A stretch of DNA of 64,000 nt from Rhizobacter sp. SG703 (GCF_012275445.1 NZ_JAAZQK010000001.1:491198-555197); one strand, 5' to 3'. Numbered from the stretch's first letter, positions 35,948 through 46,513 are shown. Translations and numbers: made by a program. Notes: generated from the sequence alone by a model not told the origin.

Positions 35948-36988
35948 TCACTCGTCCGGCGGCGACGGCCGGTGCAGCAGCTGGCGCAGCGCACGGGCCT
36001 GCCGCCCCGCGCTGCGGGCCGCGGCGGCGAGGCGCGCGCTTTCCAGCGGGTCGCTGTCGCGGTGCTCGGCGGCACGGTGGGCCATCAGGCTTTCCTTTTC
36101 CTGCAGCGCGCGCAGCGCCGCCCACAGGGCCTCGTCCGCCCCCTCCGACACGGCCTGCTGCAGGCTGCGATCGGTGAACGCATGGCCGGTGTGGCAGCGC
36201 AGCCGGCGCGGCGCGACGTCGTCCAGCTCCCACAGCGCGCCCTGGCATTCGGGGCAGGTGAACATCGAGGGCCGGCCGATGGCCCGCAGGTGCTCGACGA
36301 AATTGCCCAGCCCGAGCATCAGTTGCTGCTCGTGGAAGAGGCGTTGGCGGGCGGGCGACATCGCGGCGAGCTCCTGGGCGGCGCCGGTGCCGTTGCCAGG
36401 CACGGCGGCGGCGCTGTCGACGGACCGGCCCGCCAGCGATGCCAGCAAGGCCGGCATCGCCGCCAGCGCCACGCAGTGGTCGACCCGCACATGGCGCAGT
36501 GCGCTGGCCGGCATGCCCGGCTCGGCCGCATCGGCCGGGTCCTGGACGACCGCGGTGCCGCCGACCGCCTTGATCGCCTGCAGGCCGGCGGTCCCGTCGT
36601 CCAGCGTGCCGGTCAGCACCACGCCGATCGCCTGCGCGCCGAATTCGAGGGCGGCGGACCGGAAAAGCGGGTCGATCGCCGGCCGCGTGTGGTTCTCTTT
36701 CGCGCTGCGCGTCAGTTCGATGTGCCCGCCCACCAGCACCATGTGCTCGTCGGGCGGCGCCACCCGCACGGTGCCCGCCCGCGGCAGCTCGCCGTGCCGT
36801 GCGGTCGCCACGTCGAGCGGGCACCGGCGCTGCAGCAGCTCCTGCAGGTTGCTGCGGTGCGCGCCGATGTGCAGCACCAGCAGCACCGGCGCCGGAAAAT
36901 CCTTCGGCAATCCGGCTGTCAGATCGGTGAGCGCCGCGACGCCACCCGCCGAAGCACCGATCAGCACGATTCTGGAAGGTCGATTCAT
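35948..36988 (-). CDS. Stand-alone CheB-type protein-glutamate methylesterase with C-terminal Cys/His motif
   Basis: This 346-residue protein lacks a receiver domain. The methylesterase domain begins VLIGASAGGVAALTDL with the catalytic Ser. It has LLVLHIGAHRSN with the catalytic His, then RVAPPDEHMVL and GVVLTGTLDDGTAGL with the catalytic Asp. After residue 240 a segment MFTCPECQGALWEL and RRLRCHTGHAF forms a CxxC...CxxxH zinc-ribbon-like motif, common in this CheB subgroup. The tail is Arg/Ala-rich and helical. A sigma-54-type element precedes it. With no chemotaxis operon here, it probably modulates the neighbouring CheB-CheR-kinase signalling protein. Confidence 0.87.
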   Translation of the reverse strand: MNRPSRIVLIGASAGGVAALTDLTAGLPKDFPAPVLLVLHIGAHRSNLQELLQRRCPLDVATARHGELPRAGTVRVAPPDEHMVLVGGHIELTRSAKENHTRPAIDPLFRSAALEFGAQAIGVVLTGTLDDGTAGLQAIKAVGGTAVVQDPADAAEPGMPASALRHVRVDHCVALAAMPALLASLAGRSVDSAAAVPGNGTGAAQELAAMSPARQRLFHEQQLMLGLGNFVEHLRAIGRPSMFTCPECQGALWELDDVAPRRLRCHTGHAFTDRSLQQAVSEGADEALWAALRALQEKESLMAHRAAEHRDSDPLESARLAAAARSAGRQARALRQLLHRPSPPDE

Positions 36989-37004
36989 CTGCAGTCGACG
37001 AGGC

Positions 37005-37018
37005 GGCACACGGCCTGC
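37005..37018 (+). promoter_or_regulatory. Sigma-54-type promoter toward the CheB-CheR-kinase gene (weaker copy)
   Basis: The plus strand reads CGGCACACGGCCTGCG, with GG at 37005-37006 and GC at 37017-37018, two mismatches from the shared core. The predicted start is near 37030, about 110 nt before ATG 37140. It interlocks with the opposing cheB element four bases away. Confidence 0.5.
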
Positions 37019-37022
37019 GGGG

Positions 37023-37036
37023 GCAAGCGGCGTTCC
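37023..37036 (-). promoter_or_regulatory. Sigma-54-type promoter upstream of the stand-alone cheB-like gene
   Basis: The minus strand reads GGGAACGCCGCTTGCC, with GG at 37036-37035 and GC at 37024-37023, one mismatch from the shared core. The predicted start is near 37011, 23 nt before ATG 36988. Confidence 0.75.
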
Positions 37037-37139
37037 CCTTCTTTTGCGGGTCAGCCCACCCGGTTTCTGCAACCGGCTGACGTAGCATTGTCGATTGCGC
37101 CTCGCATCGCAGATGCACTTGCAGCCAAGGGACAAGCAC

Positions 37140-40100
37140 ATGGACGCCATCGGTCCGGACCCCGCAGAACAAGACGCCGGCAGCGCGTTGCCGGACGGCC
37201 TGCCGCAGGAGGGATACGACAAGCTGCCGGTGATCGGCCTGGGCGGATCGGCCGGCGGCATCCCGGCCCTCACGGCGTTCTTTCGCACCGTGCCGGCGTC
37301 GCCCGGCGTCGCCTTCGTCGTGATCCTGCACCTGTCGCCCGAGCACGAGAGCACGTTGGCGGAACTGCTGCAGCGCCACACCTCGCTGCGCGTGGTGCAG
37401 GTGCGCCAGAGCGTGCAGATCGAGCCCGACACCGTCTACGTGATTCCACCGCGCAAGGCGCTGCAGATGTACGACGGCCACCTGCAGCTCACCGAGATGC
37501 CGGCGGCACGCAACGGGCCGGTGGCCGTCGACCTGTTCTTCCGCACGCTGGCCGACACCCACGGCTCGCACGCCGTCGCGGTGGTGCTGTCGGGCGCCGA
37601 CAGCGATGGCGCGATGGGCATCAAGCGCATCAAGGAACGCGGCGGGCTGGCCGTCGCGCAAGACCCCGACGAGGCCGAGCACAACGGCATGCCGCGCGCG
37701 GCGATCGCGACCGGCATGGTCGACTGGGTGCTGCCGGTCGACGAGATCGCGCCGCGCGTGCTCGACTACATCCGGCTCGAGTCGAAGCTGCGCCTGCCGC
37801 CGGTGCACGGCCAGCAGCCGGTGGCCGACGCTCGCCAGCCGGACGGCGAGGCCGAGCTGCGCGAGGTGCTGAGCTTCCTGCGCACCCGCACCGGCCGCGA
37901 CTTCTCGAACTACAAGCGCGCGACCATCCTGCGGCGCATCGCGCGGCGGATGATGGTCAACGGCGTGCAGGAGCTGGGCGAGTACCTGCGCTGCCTGCGC
38001 ACGCTGCCCGGCGAAGCCGGCGCGCTGCTGCAGGACCTGCTGATCAGCGTCACCAATTTCTTCCGCGACGCCGACTGCTTCACGGCGCTCGAAGCGCACA
38101 TCCCGCTGCTGTTCCGCGACAAGGCGCCGAACGACGCGGTGCGCGTCTGGGTGGCGGCCTGCGCGACCGGCGAAGAAGCCTATTCGATCGCGATGCTGCT
38201 GGCCGAGCACGCGCGCAAGCTCGAGACGCCGCCGCCGATCCAGATCTTCGCGACCGACCTCGACGAGGAGGCGATCCGCATCGCGCGCGAAGGCATCTAT
38301 CCGCTGACGATCGCCGCCGACGTGCCGGAAGACCGGCTGCGCACGTTCTTCACCCGCGAGCACCGCGGCTACCGGGTGCGGCGCGAACTGCGCGAGATGG
38401 TGCTGTTCGCCGCGCACGACCTGCTGAAGGATTCGCCGTTCTCGCGGCTGCACCTGATGTCGTGCCGCAACCTGCTGATCTACCTGAACCGCGAGGCGCA
38501 GCAGCGGGTGTTCGAGACCGCGCGATTCGCGCTGCTGCCCGAGGGCCGGCTGTTCATCGGCGCGTCCGAGACGGTCGAGGACGACAGCCCGTATTTCTTC
38601 ACGCTCGACAAGAAGCACCGCATCCACGCGCCGCGCCCGGTGTCGCGCGTCAGCATGCCGATGCCCAGCGGCGCCGGCTCGATCGCCCGCGCACTCGAAT
38701 TGCAGAACGCGGCGCGCGCCAGCCCGATGGTCGCCGGCAGCTCGTTCTCGCGCGACCTGGCCGATGTGCGCCCGCTGGCCGACGCGAACGGCCGCTCGAT
38801 CTCATGGGCCGAGCTGCATTTCAAGATGATCGAGATGCTGGCCCCGCCGTCGATGCTGGTCGACGGCCAGCACGAGATCGTGCACCTGTCGGGCAGCGCC
38901 GGCCGCTTCCTGCAGTTCAGCGGCGGCGAGCCGAGCCGCAACCTGCTGCGGGCCATCCACCCGTCGCTGCGCGTCGAGCTGCGCGCGGCGCTGTACAAGG
39001 CGGCGCTCGGCGAGGAGCGCATCACGGTGCCGCCGCTGGCGATCGACCTGGGCGGCGACCCGGTGGCGGTGCGCATCAGCGTGCAGCCGATGAACCAGGC
39101 GGCGCCCGGCATGCTGCTGGTGCTGCTCGAATCGGCGGCGGCCGGCGAAGCGCTCGAGCCGGCGCCGCGGCCGCCGGCGCCGGTCGAGGCCGACCCGTTG
39201 TCGCACCACCTCGACCGCGAACTGGAGCGGCTGAAGGCGCACCTGCGCGACACGGTGGAGCAGTACGAGGCCTCGACCGAGGAGCTGAAGGCCAGCAACG
39301 AAGAGCTGCAGGCGATGAACGAGGAGCTGCGTTCCGCGACCGAAGAGCTGGAGACCAGCCGCGAGGAGCTGCAGTCGATCAACGAGGAGCTGACCACCGT
39401 CAACCACGAGCTGAAGGGCAAGGTCGACGAGCTGGGCCATGCCAACAGCGACATGCAGAACCTGATGGACGCGACGGCGATCGCCACCGTGTTCCTCGAC
39501 CGCGACCTGCGCATCACCCGCTACACGCCGTCGGCGGTCGAGCTGTTCAACCTGATCCCGACCGACGTCGGCCGGCCGCTGTCGCACCTGACCAACCACC
39601 TGAACTACCCGACGCTCGACGCCGATGCGCGGCGGGTGCTGCAGGGGCTGGTGCCGATCGAGCGCGAGGTCGACGATTCGCGCCAGAAGTGGTACCTGGT
39701 GCGCATGCTGCCGTACCGCACGGTGGACGACCGCATCGCCGGCATCGTGCTGACGCTGGTCGACGTGACCGAGCGCAAGCACGGCCAGGCGGCGCTGAGC
39801 GCGTCGGAAGAACGACTGCGGCTGGTGGTCGACAGCGCGGTCGAGTACGCGATCTTCTCGATGGACATGGAGCGCCGCGTGACCTCGTGGAACGCCGGCG
39901 CGCAGCGGCTGCTCGGCTTCACCGAAAGCGAGATCCTGGGCCAGAGTTGCGACGTGATCTTCACCGACGAAGACCGGGCCGCCGGCGTGCCGGAGCGCGA
40001 GCAGGCCACCGCGCTGCGCGAGGGCCGCGCGATGGACGAGCGCACCCATCAGCGCAAGGACGGCGAGCGCTTCTGGGCCAGCGGCGCGATGACACCGATG

Positions 40101-41372
40101 CGCGACGCCACCGGCACCGTGATCGGCGCCGTGAAGGTGCTGCGCGACCAGACCGCCGAACGCCTGACCAGCGACGCGCTGGCGCAAGGGCGGCTCGAAC
40201 TGCTGCAGGCGCTCGAGGAAAAGGAGAAGGCGCGGCTCGAGCTGGAGGCCGCCGACGCCGCAAAGGACCGTTTCCTGGCGGTGCTGTCGCACGAGCTGCG
40301 CAACCCGCTGGCGTCGATCTCCGGTGCGTCCGAGACGCTGGCGGCCGGTGCGTCGAAAGGCGATGCGCACGAGCGCGCGATCCGCATCCTGCGCCAGCAG
40401 GTCGGCAGCATGCGCGACCTGCTGGACGACCTGCTCGACGTGTCGCGCCTGCGCCTGGGGCGTTTCGCGATGACGCAGCGGCGCGTCGCACTGCGCAGCG
40501 TGGTCGACGCGGCGGTCGAGACTGCGCGCAGCGAGATCGAACGCCGCGGCCACGAGCTGGGCGTCAGCCTGCCGGCCCGCCCGGTGATGCTGGACGCCGA
40601 CCCGTCGCGGCTCAGCCAGGTGCTGTCCAACCTGCTGGTCAATGCGGCCAAGTACACCGACGACGGCGGTCGCATCGCGCTGACCGGCCACACCGAAGGC
40701 GCCCAGCTGGTGCTGACGGTGTCGGACAACGGCCGGGGCCTGGATGCGAAGGCGCTCGAATCGATGTTCGACATGTTCTGGCAGAGCGGCGAGATCGAGA
40801 CCAAGAGCGCGCACAGCATGGGCATCGGGCTGTCGCTGGTGCGCAGCATCGTGCAGATGCACGGCGGCACCGTCGAGGCGCGCAGCGACGGCCCCGGCCA
40901 CGGCAGCGCGTTCATCGTGCGGCTGCCGCTCGCTCCGACCGGCGACGAGCTGCCGGTGGACACCGACGACGGCGCCACGACGGCCGGCGACACCCGGCCC
41001 GCACCGCAGCGCATCGTGATCGCCGACGACAACGAGGACGCGTCGTGGTCGCTCGCGACGCTGCTGTCGGCCGAGGGCCACCTGGTGAAGACGGCTGTCA
41101 ACGGCGTCGAGGCGATGGCCTGCATCGTCGAGATGGTGCCCGACGTCGCGCTGCTCGACATCGCGATGCCGGGGCTCGACGGCTACGAGGTGGCGCGGCG
41201 GGTGCGCAACGAGGAGTGGGGCCGCGGCATGCTGCTGATCGCCGCCACCGGCTGGGGCAGCGAAGCGGACCGGCAGGCCTCGTCGGCCTCCGGCTTCGAT
41301 GCGCACCTGGTGAAGCCGATCGACGTCGCCAAGCTGAAGGAGCTGATCGCGCGCTGGCGGCGCCCGGCGTGA
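37140..41372 (+). CDS. CheB-CheR-PAS-histidine kinase-receiver fusion protein
   Basis: The protein has 1410 residues. A CheB methylesterase domain (GLGGSAGGIPAL; VILHLSPEHES; VVLSGADSDGAMG) is followed by a CheR methyltransferase domain. CheR shows FSNYKRATILRRIARRMM, SVTNFFRD, WVAACATGEEAYSIAML, FATDLDEEAI and SCRNLLIYLN. Residues about 690-775 are a Glu-rich coiled coil. Two PAS domains follow, then the kinase core (His1051 in VLSHELRNPLAS; SNLLVNAAKYTDDGG; GIGLSLVRSIV) and a receiver (Asp1340 in ALLDIAMPGLDG; Lys in HLVKPID). All catalytic residues I can check are present. No transmembrane helix is obvious, so it is cytoplasmic. This architecture is known in many proteobacteria, but its signals are poorly understood. 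Confidence 0.93.
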   Translation: MDAIGPDPAEQDAGSALPDGLPQEGYDKLPVIGLGGSAGGIPALTAFFRTVPASPGVAFVVILHLSPEHESTLAELLQRHTSLRVVQVRQSVQIEPDTVYVIPPRKALQMYDGHLQLTEMPAARNGPVAVDLFFRTLADTHGSHAVAVVLSGADSDGAMGIKRIKERGGLAVAQDPDEAEHNGMPRAAIATGMVDWVLPVDEIAPRVLDYIRLESKLRLPPVHGQQPVADARQPDGEAELREVLSFLRTRTGRDFSNYKRATILRRIARRMMVNGVQELGEYLRCLRTLPGEAGALLQDLLISVTNFFRDADCFTALEAHIPLLFRDKAPNDAVRVWVAACATGEEAYSIAMLLAEHARKLETPPPIQIFATDLDEEAIRIAREGIYPLTIAADVPEDRLRTFFTREHRGYRVRRELREMVLFAAHDLLKDSPFSRLHLMSCRNLLIYLNREAQQRVFETARFALLPEGRLFIGASETVEDDSPYFFTLDKKHRIHAPRPVSRVSMPMPSGAGSIARALELQNAARASPMVAGSSFSRDLADVRPLADANGRSISWAELHFKMIEMLAPPSMLVDGQHEIVHLSGSAGRFLQFSGGEPSRNLLRAIHPSLRVELRAALYKAALGEERITVPPLAIDLGGDPVAVRISVQPMNQAAPGMLLVLLESAAAGEALEPAPRPPAPVEADPLSHHLDRELERLKAHLRDTVEQYEASTEELKASNEELQAMNEELRSATEELETSREELQSINEELTTVNHELKGKVDELGHANSDMQNLMDATAIATVFLDRDLRITRYTPSAVELFNLIPTDVGRPLSHLTNHLNYPTLDADARRVLQGLVPIEREVDDSRQKWYLVRMLPYRTVDDRIAGIVLTLVDVTERKHGQAALSASEERLRLVVDSAVEYAIFSMDMERRVTSWNAGAQRLLGFTESEILGQSCDVIFTDEDRAAGVPEREQATALREGRAMDERTHQRKDGERFWASGAMTPMRDATGTVIGAVKVLRDQTAERLTSDALAQGRLELLQALEEKEKARLELEAADAAKDRFLAVLSHELRNPLASISGASETLAAGASKGDAHERAIRILRQQVGSMRDLLDDLLDVSRLRLGRFAMTQRRVALRSVVDAAVETARSEIERRGHELGVSLPARPVMLDADPSRLSQVLSNLLVNAAKYTDDGGRIALTGHTEGAQLVLTVSDNGRGLDAKALESMFDMFWQSGEIETKSAHSMGIGLSLVRSIVQMHGGTVEARSDGPGHGSAFIVRLPLAPTGDELPVDTDDGATTAGDTRPAPQRIVIADDNEDASWSLATLLSAEGHLVKTAVNGVEAMACIVEMVPDVALLDIAMPGLDGYEVARRVRNEEWGRGMLLIAATGWGSEADRQASSASGFDAHLVKPIDVAKLKELIARWRRPA

Positions 41373-41393
41373 CGCCTGCCCGCCGGCGATCGC

Positions 41394-43241
41394 TCAGCGC
41401 TGGTACACCCGCACGTAGTCGACGTCCATGCGCTGCGGGAAGGTCGTCGCACCGTTCGGCGCGCCCGGCCAGTTGCCGCCGACCGCGACGTTCAGCAGGA
41501 TGTGGAAGCGCTTGTCGAACGGCGCCGGGAATGCGCCGCCGCTCGACCACCACTGCGTCTGCGTGTTGTACAGCGTGCCGTCGACGTAGTGGCGGATCAC
41601 GCCGGCTTCCCATTCGACCGCGTAGACGTGGAAGTCGTTCAGGATGCTGCTCGCCGGCACGAAGGGCTTGCCGGAGTTGGTGTTGTTCGGCCAGCTGCCG
41701 CCGTAGTGCAGCGTGCCGTAGACGGTGTTGCCGCCGGCCGCGCCGGCGTTCACCGCTTCCATGATGTCGATCTCGCCGCTGGCCGCCCAGCCGCCGTAGA
41801 CCGAATCGGACGGCAGCATCCAGAACGCCGGCCACAGGCCCTGCCCGCCCGGCAGCTTGATGCGCGCCTCGATGCGGCCGTACAGCCAGTCGCCCTTGTT
41901 CAGCGTGCGCAGCCGGGCCGAGGTGTAGTCGCGGCAGCCGTCGGTCGAGCAGAAGCGTTCCTTCAGCGCCTTGATGCTCAGCACGCCGTTGGCGACGGAG
42001 GCGTTCTCGGCCCGCGCGGTGTAGTACTGCAGCTCGTTGTTGCCGCCGCCGCCGCCGTTGACCTCGAAGCCCCACTTGGTGCCGTCGATCGTGCTGCCGT
42101 TGAACTCGTCCTGCCACACCAGGCGCCAGCCGGCCGGCGGCTGGGTCGGCGGCTGGTTGGGCGTGGTCGTGTCGCCGCTGCCGGCCGAGAAGGCCCAGCG
42201 CTGGTTGGCCTGCGTGCCGGTGCAGTCCCACTGCTGCAGCTTGCCGCCCGGCGCAGTGCTCCAGTCGGCCACGTCCAGGCACTTGCCGCTGTGGCGCGCG
42301 ACGACCTGGTAGCCGTCGGGCGTCGCGTTGACGGTGAAGCGCTGGTTGTCGCCGGCGGTGTCGGTCCACTGCGTCAGCAGCGCGCCGCTGGCGGTCGAGA
42401 CGCCGGCGATGTCGAGCGACTGGTGGGTCTGCGCGTTCGAGAAGCGGTAGGCGCCGCCCTGCTCCGGCAGCACGTCGAACTTCTGCGTATGCGCGCTGCC
42501 GCAGGCGGCCTGCACCGCAGGCGCGCCGGCAGCCGTGCTGCCCCCCTGGATGTCGACGCACAGGTGCGAGTGGTTCGAGCTGATGGTGTACTGCCCGACC
42601 GGCAGCGTGCCGCGGCCGGCGGCCGTCAGCGGGTAGAAGTGGTACTGCTGCGCGCCGCTGCCGTTGCAGCCCCATTGCTGGATGTTGGCGCCGTCGTTCA
42701 GCGAGGCGGCAGCGACGTCGACGCACCTGCTGCTGTTGACGTTGGTCAGCACGTAGCGGTTGCCCTGCACGCGCTCGATGCGGAAGCGCTGCGCATTGGT
42801 GCCGTTGTCGGCCCACTGCTGCACGTTGACGCCGTCGCCGGTGCCGGCCGACGCGACATCGACCGCCTTGCCGCTGGCGACGTTGACCAGCTTGTAGACG
42901 CCGGCCGACGGCTGCGAGACGTCGAAGGCCTGGGCCAGGTTCGAGTTGCAGCTCGCCTGCTGGATGTTGCCGCCGTCGGCGGTGCTGGCCGCGGCGACGT
43001 CGACGCACTTGCCGCTCAGCGCATTGACGATCACGTAGCGGCCGACCGGCAGCGTCGCGGTGGAGACGCCGGCGGCGGCTTCGCGGCCGGCGTCCTGGGC
43101 GTTGGCGTTGGCGCCGGCCTGCGCGGATGACGATGCGTCATCGCCACTGCCGCAGGCCGCGACGAGCGCCGCCGCGGCGATCGCCAGCGGCAGCAATGAA
43201 GTCCGGTGGCCCGCTGCGCGCGCCGTGCTGTGCGTTGTCAT
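41394..43241 (-). CDS. Lipoprotein with ricin-type lectin repeats and a GH16 endo-beta-glucanase domain
   Basis: This 615-residue secreted protein has a lipobox LVAAC with Cys30. Residues about 65-345 hold two beta-trefoil ricin-B domains (repeats of CVDVAAAS, QQWGCNGSGAQQ, KCLDVADWS). A Thr/Pro linker leads to a GH16 domain. There WRLVWQDEFNGSTIDGTKW opens the fold and GEIDIMEAVN supplies the catalytic E490-x-D492-x-x-E495 of laminarinases and related beta-1,3-glucanases. The C-terminal DVDYVRVYQ is typical of GH16. The lectin part would hold it on polysaccharide. It may cut the organism's own or foreign beta-glucan. Confidence 0.92.
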   Translation of the reverse strand: MTTHSTARAAGHRTSLLPLAIAAAALVAACGSGDDASSSAQAGANANAQDAGREAAAGVSTATLPVGRYVIVNALSGKCVDVAAASTADGGNIQQASCNSNLAQAFDVSQPSAGVYKLVNVASGKAVDVASAGTGDGVNVQQWADNGTNAQRFRIERVQGNRYVLTNVNSSRCVDVAAASLNDGANIQQWGCNGSGAQQYHFYPLTAAGRGTLPVGQYTISSNHSHLCVDIQGGSTAAGAPAVQAACGSAHTQKFDVLPEQGGAYRFSNAQTHQSLDIAGVSTASGALLTQWTDTAGDNQRFTVNATPDGYQVVARHSGKCLDVADWSTAPGGKLQQWDCTGTQANQRWAFSAGSGDTTTPNQPPTQPPAGWRLVWQDEFNGSTIDGTKWGFEVNGGGGGNNELQYYTARAENASVANGVLSIKALKERFCSTDGCRDYTSARLRTLNKGDWLYGRIEARIKLPGGQGLWPAFWMLPSDSVYGGWAASGEIDIMEAVNAGAAGGNTVYGTLHYGGSWPNNTNSGKPFVPASSILNDFHVYAVEWEAGVIRHYVDGTLYNTQTQWWSSGGAFPAPFDKRFHILLNVAVGGNWPGAPNGATTFPQRMDVDYVRVYQR

Positions 43242-43305
43242 GCCCTGCTCTCCCCTGTGTGTGGCAGGCGGATTCTGGAGTTGTGCGGCGAGGCCGCGCA
43301 CCGGG

Positions 43306-43761
43306 TCATTGCAACAAGCCGAAACCTGTCGACGCCGAGCAGAGCCGTGCCGTCCCAGCAGGCGAACGATGCCCGGATGCGTCGCGGCGATTGCGCCGTG
43401 TTACCAAACAGGCGGGGACACTGGAAACGCTTTCAGTCCGGCGGAGCGGAGCGCATCGCCGCTTCCTGAACCGCATCGAACAGCCCCTCAGGCACGCGGT
43501 TCCGGAGCTGCTTGCGCCGGTGATTCGACACACGCGCGGGAGGGCCTGCGCGAGAATCTGCAGGTTGACGCCCTCTTGCTTCAGCGCGAACAGCAGGTGC
43601 GCCAGCGGCTGCGTCGTCTCGGGTGCAACACTGCGAGGAATGGACAGGAAGGTCTCGCCCGGTTCGATGCGCGTGACCGGCTTCAGCCAAGCCGGCTTCG
43701 CGGGCGGAAGCGCCGCGAGCGACAGCGACTGGCGCAGGTGCTCGGACCCGACAGGCCTCAT
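43306..43761 (-). pseudogene. Probable remnant of a Fic-family protein N-terminus in a gene-poor stretch
   Basis: Between 43242 and 43826 (585 bp) the only protein-like signal is this minus-strand frame. Its first 75 residues (for example PLAHLLFALKQEGVNLQILA) resemble the N-terminal helical segment that precedes Fic AMP-transferase domains. Afterwards the sequence becomes Arg/Ser/Cys-rich and loses any family pattern, and no HPFxDGNGR-type Fic core is encoded nearby. I read it as a truncated, decayed gene. The match is from memory of the family pattern and is tentative. No terminator or sigma-54-type element was seen in the rest of the gap. Confidence 0.35.
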
Positions 43762-43826
43762 TTTTGTTGTCCGCCTCGAAGTTTTTGGATTCCAGGGACT
43801 TCCGCCCTTTTTTTACAAAGCTGTCC

Positions 43827-44948
43827 ATGCCCTTGTCCATGCCCTCCACCCCGCTGACCCCCGAACAACGCCAGCAGCTGCGCCGCGACTGCACGCTGGT
43901 CGTCCCCGACTTCGCCGCGCTGACGCCGGCCGAGGAGTTCGCGCGCATGGCCGCCTGGTGCGAGGCCCATGGCGTCGAGCACGACCACTACGGCAACGGC
44001 GCGCTGGCAGCCGATTTCGAACGCAAGATCGCCGCGCTGCTCGGCAAGCCGGCGGCGGTCTTCATGCCCAGCGGCGTGATGGCGCAACTGGCCGCGCTGC
44101 GCATCCACACCGAAGCGGCACGGCTGCCGCGCTTCGGCCTGCACCCGACCTCGCACCTCGCGCTGCACGAGGAAGAGGCCTTCAGCGCGCTGCTGCAATG
44201 CCACGCGGTGCCGGTCGGCGACCGGCTGCGGCCGATGCGCGCATCCGACCTCGATGCGGTGCGCCAGCCGCTCGCCTGCGCGATCGTCGAGCTGCCGATC
44301 CGCGAGGCCGGCGGCCAGTTGCCCACCTGGGACGATCTGCTCGCGCTGCATGCCGTGGCGCAGCAGCGCGCGCTGCCGCTGCACCTCGACGGCGCGCGGC
44401 TGTGGGAATGCGCGGCGTTCTACCAGCGCAGCCCGGCCGAGATCGCGGCCGGTTTCGCGTCGGTCTACGTGTCGCTCTACAAGGGCATCGGCGGCGTCTC
44501 GGGCGCGATGCTGGCCGGCAGCGACGACTTCATCGCGCAGGCCCGGTTGTGGCGCCGGCGCCTGGGCGGCACGCTCTACCACCTGAGCCCGATGCTGGTG
44601 TCGGCCGCGATGCGCTTCGACGAGCGCCTGGCGCTGATGCCGGCGCTGTACCGGCGCGCGGTCGCGCTGGCCGCCGGGCTGAATGCGATCCCCGGGCTGC
44701 GCGTGAACCCGCGCGTGCCGCAGACCAACCTGCTGCACCTGTTCTTCGACGCGCCGCCCGACGCGGTGCTCAATGCACGCGACACGCTCGCCGCGCAGGA
44801 CCGCTGCTGGCTCTTCGGCCACGTGCGGGCCACCGAGGTGCCGGGCTGGAGCGCGACCGAGCTCTACGTCGGCGACCGGTTGCTGCAGGCCGACGATGCG
44901 GCGGTGCTGCCGTTGTTCGCGAAGCTCGCCGCGGCGCTGCGACCCTGA
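43827..44948 (+). CDS. PLP-dependent threonine aldolase/beta-eliminating lyase family protein
   Basis: This 373-residue fold-type I PLP enzyme resembles low-specificity L-threonine aldolase. HDHYGNGALAADFERKIAALLG near the N-terminus is followed by AVFMPSGVMAQLAALR. The aspartate segment ALPLHLDGARLWE contacts PLP, and Lys219 in VYVSLYKGIGGVSG is the Schiff-base lysine. The family cleaves L-threonine to glycine and acetaldehyde. ATG 43827 is used, with ATG 43839 possible; neither has a strong ribosome site. It stands alone, 1 bp from the convergent CAP gene, and has no evident link to the glycan locus. Confidence 0.88.
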   Translation: MPLSMPSTPLTPEQRQQLRRDCTLVVPDFAALTPAEEFARMAAWCEAHGVEHDHYGNGALAADFERKIAALLGKPAAVFMPSGVMAQLAALRIHTEAARLPRFGLHPTSHLALHEEEAFSALLQCHAVPVGDRLRPMRASDLDAVRQPLACAIVELPIREAGGQLPTWDDLLALHAVAQQRALPLHLDGARLWECAAFYQRSPAEIAAGFASVYVSLYKGIGGVSGAMLAGSDDFIAQARLWRRRLGGTLYHLSPMLVSAAMRFDERLALMPALYRRAVALAAGLNAIPGLRVNPRVPQTNLLHLFFDAPPDAVLNARDTLAAQDRCWLFGHVRATEVPGWSATELYVGDRLLQADDAAVLPLFAKLAAALRP

Positions 44949-44949
44949 A

Positions 44950-46140
<1,191 letters not shown>

Positions 46141-46264
46141 GCCTTCCGGCAAGCAAGCACAGGACCACGCGGTGCGTGCCCCTATCCGGCACGATCCGCA
46201 CACATCGTGTTGCAAGGCCGACGCCGGGCGTCACACCCTCTGCCTGCGCGTCAGCCGGGGCGCC

Positions 46265-46513
46265 TCAGGCGCTCTGGAGCCGGGCGCGGTCGCGGATCAC
46301 CGAACGCCCGGCCGTCATCGCATAGTGCAGCGCCGATTCGGGGTCGGTCCAGCAGCGGCCGTCGCACATCGATTCGTCGCGGAACACCTCGCACGGCGCC
46401 CCGCCGCCGTGCACCTGTTTCACCACCACCGCGGCCACGTAGCCGCCGTGCGCCGCTTCGATGGCGCCGGCGTAGATCTTGAAGTCGCCGACCGTCTGCT
46501 CCTGGAAATGCAT
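46265..46513 (-). CDS. Small conserved-looking soluble protein, function unknown
   Basis: This 82-residue protein starts MHFQEQTVGDFKIYAGAIEA and contains GGYVAAVVVKQ and WTDPESALHYAMTAGRSVI. The mix of beta-strand and a terminal helix resembles small double-strand/helix domains found across Burkholderiales, but I cannot name a family. No signal peptide or membrane segment is present. Upstream in-frame codons to 46618 look non-coding, so ATG 46513 is preferred. It lies 97 bp from the end of glgA and may be transcribed after it. Confidence 0.65.
   Translation of the reverse strand: MHFQEQTVGDFKIYAGAIEAAHGGYVAAVVVKQVHGGGAPCEVFRDESMCDGRCWTDPESALHYAMTAGRSVIRDRARLQSA

Noticed and set aside
46153..46166. 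Minus-strand GG-N10-GC (TGGTCC...CTTGC) before the CAP lipoprotein gene
   Set aside because: The centre does not match the shared core, and the predicted start would fall on the ATG itself, leaving no leader.
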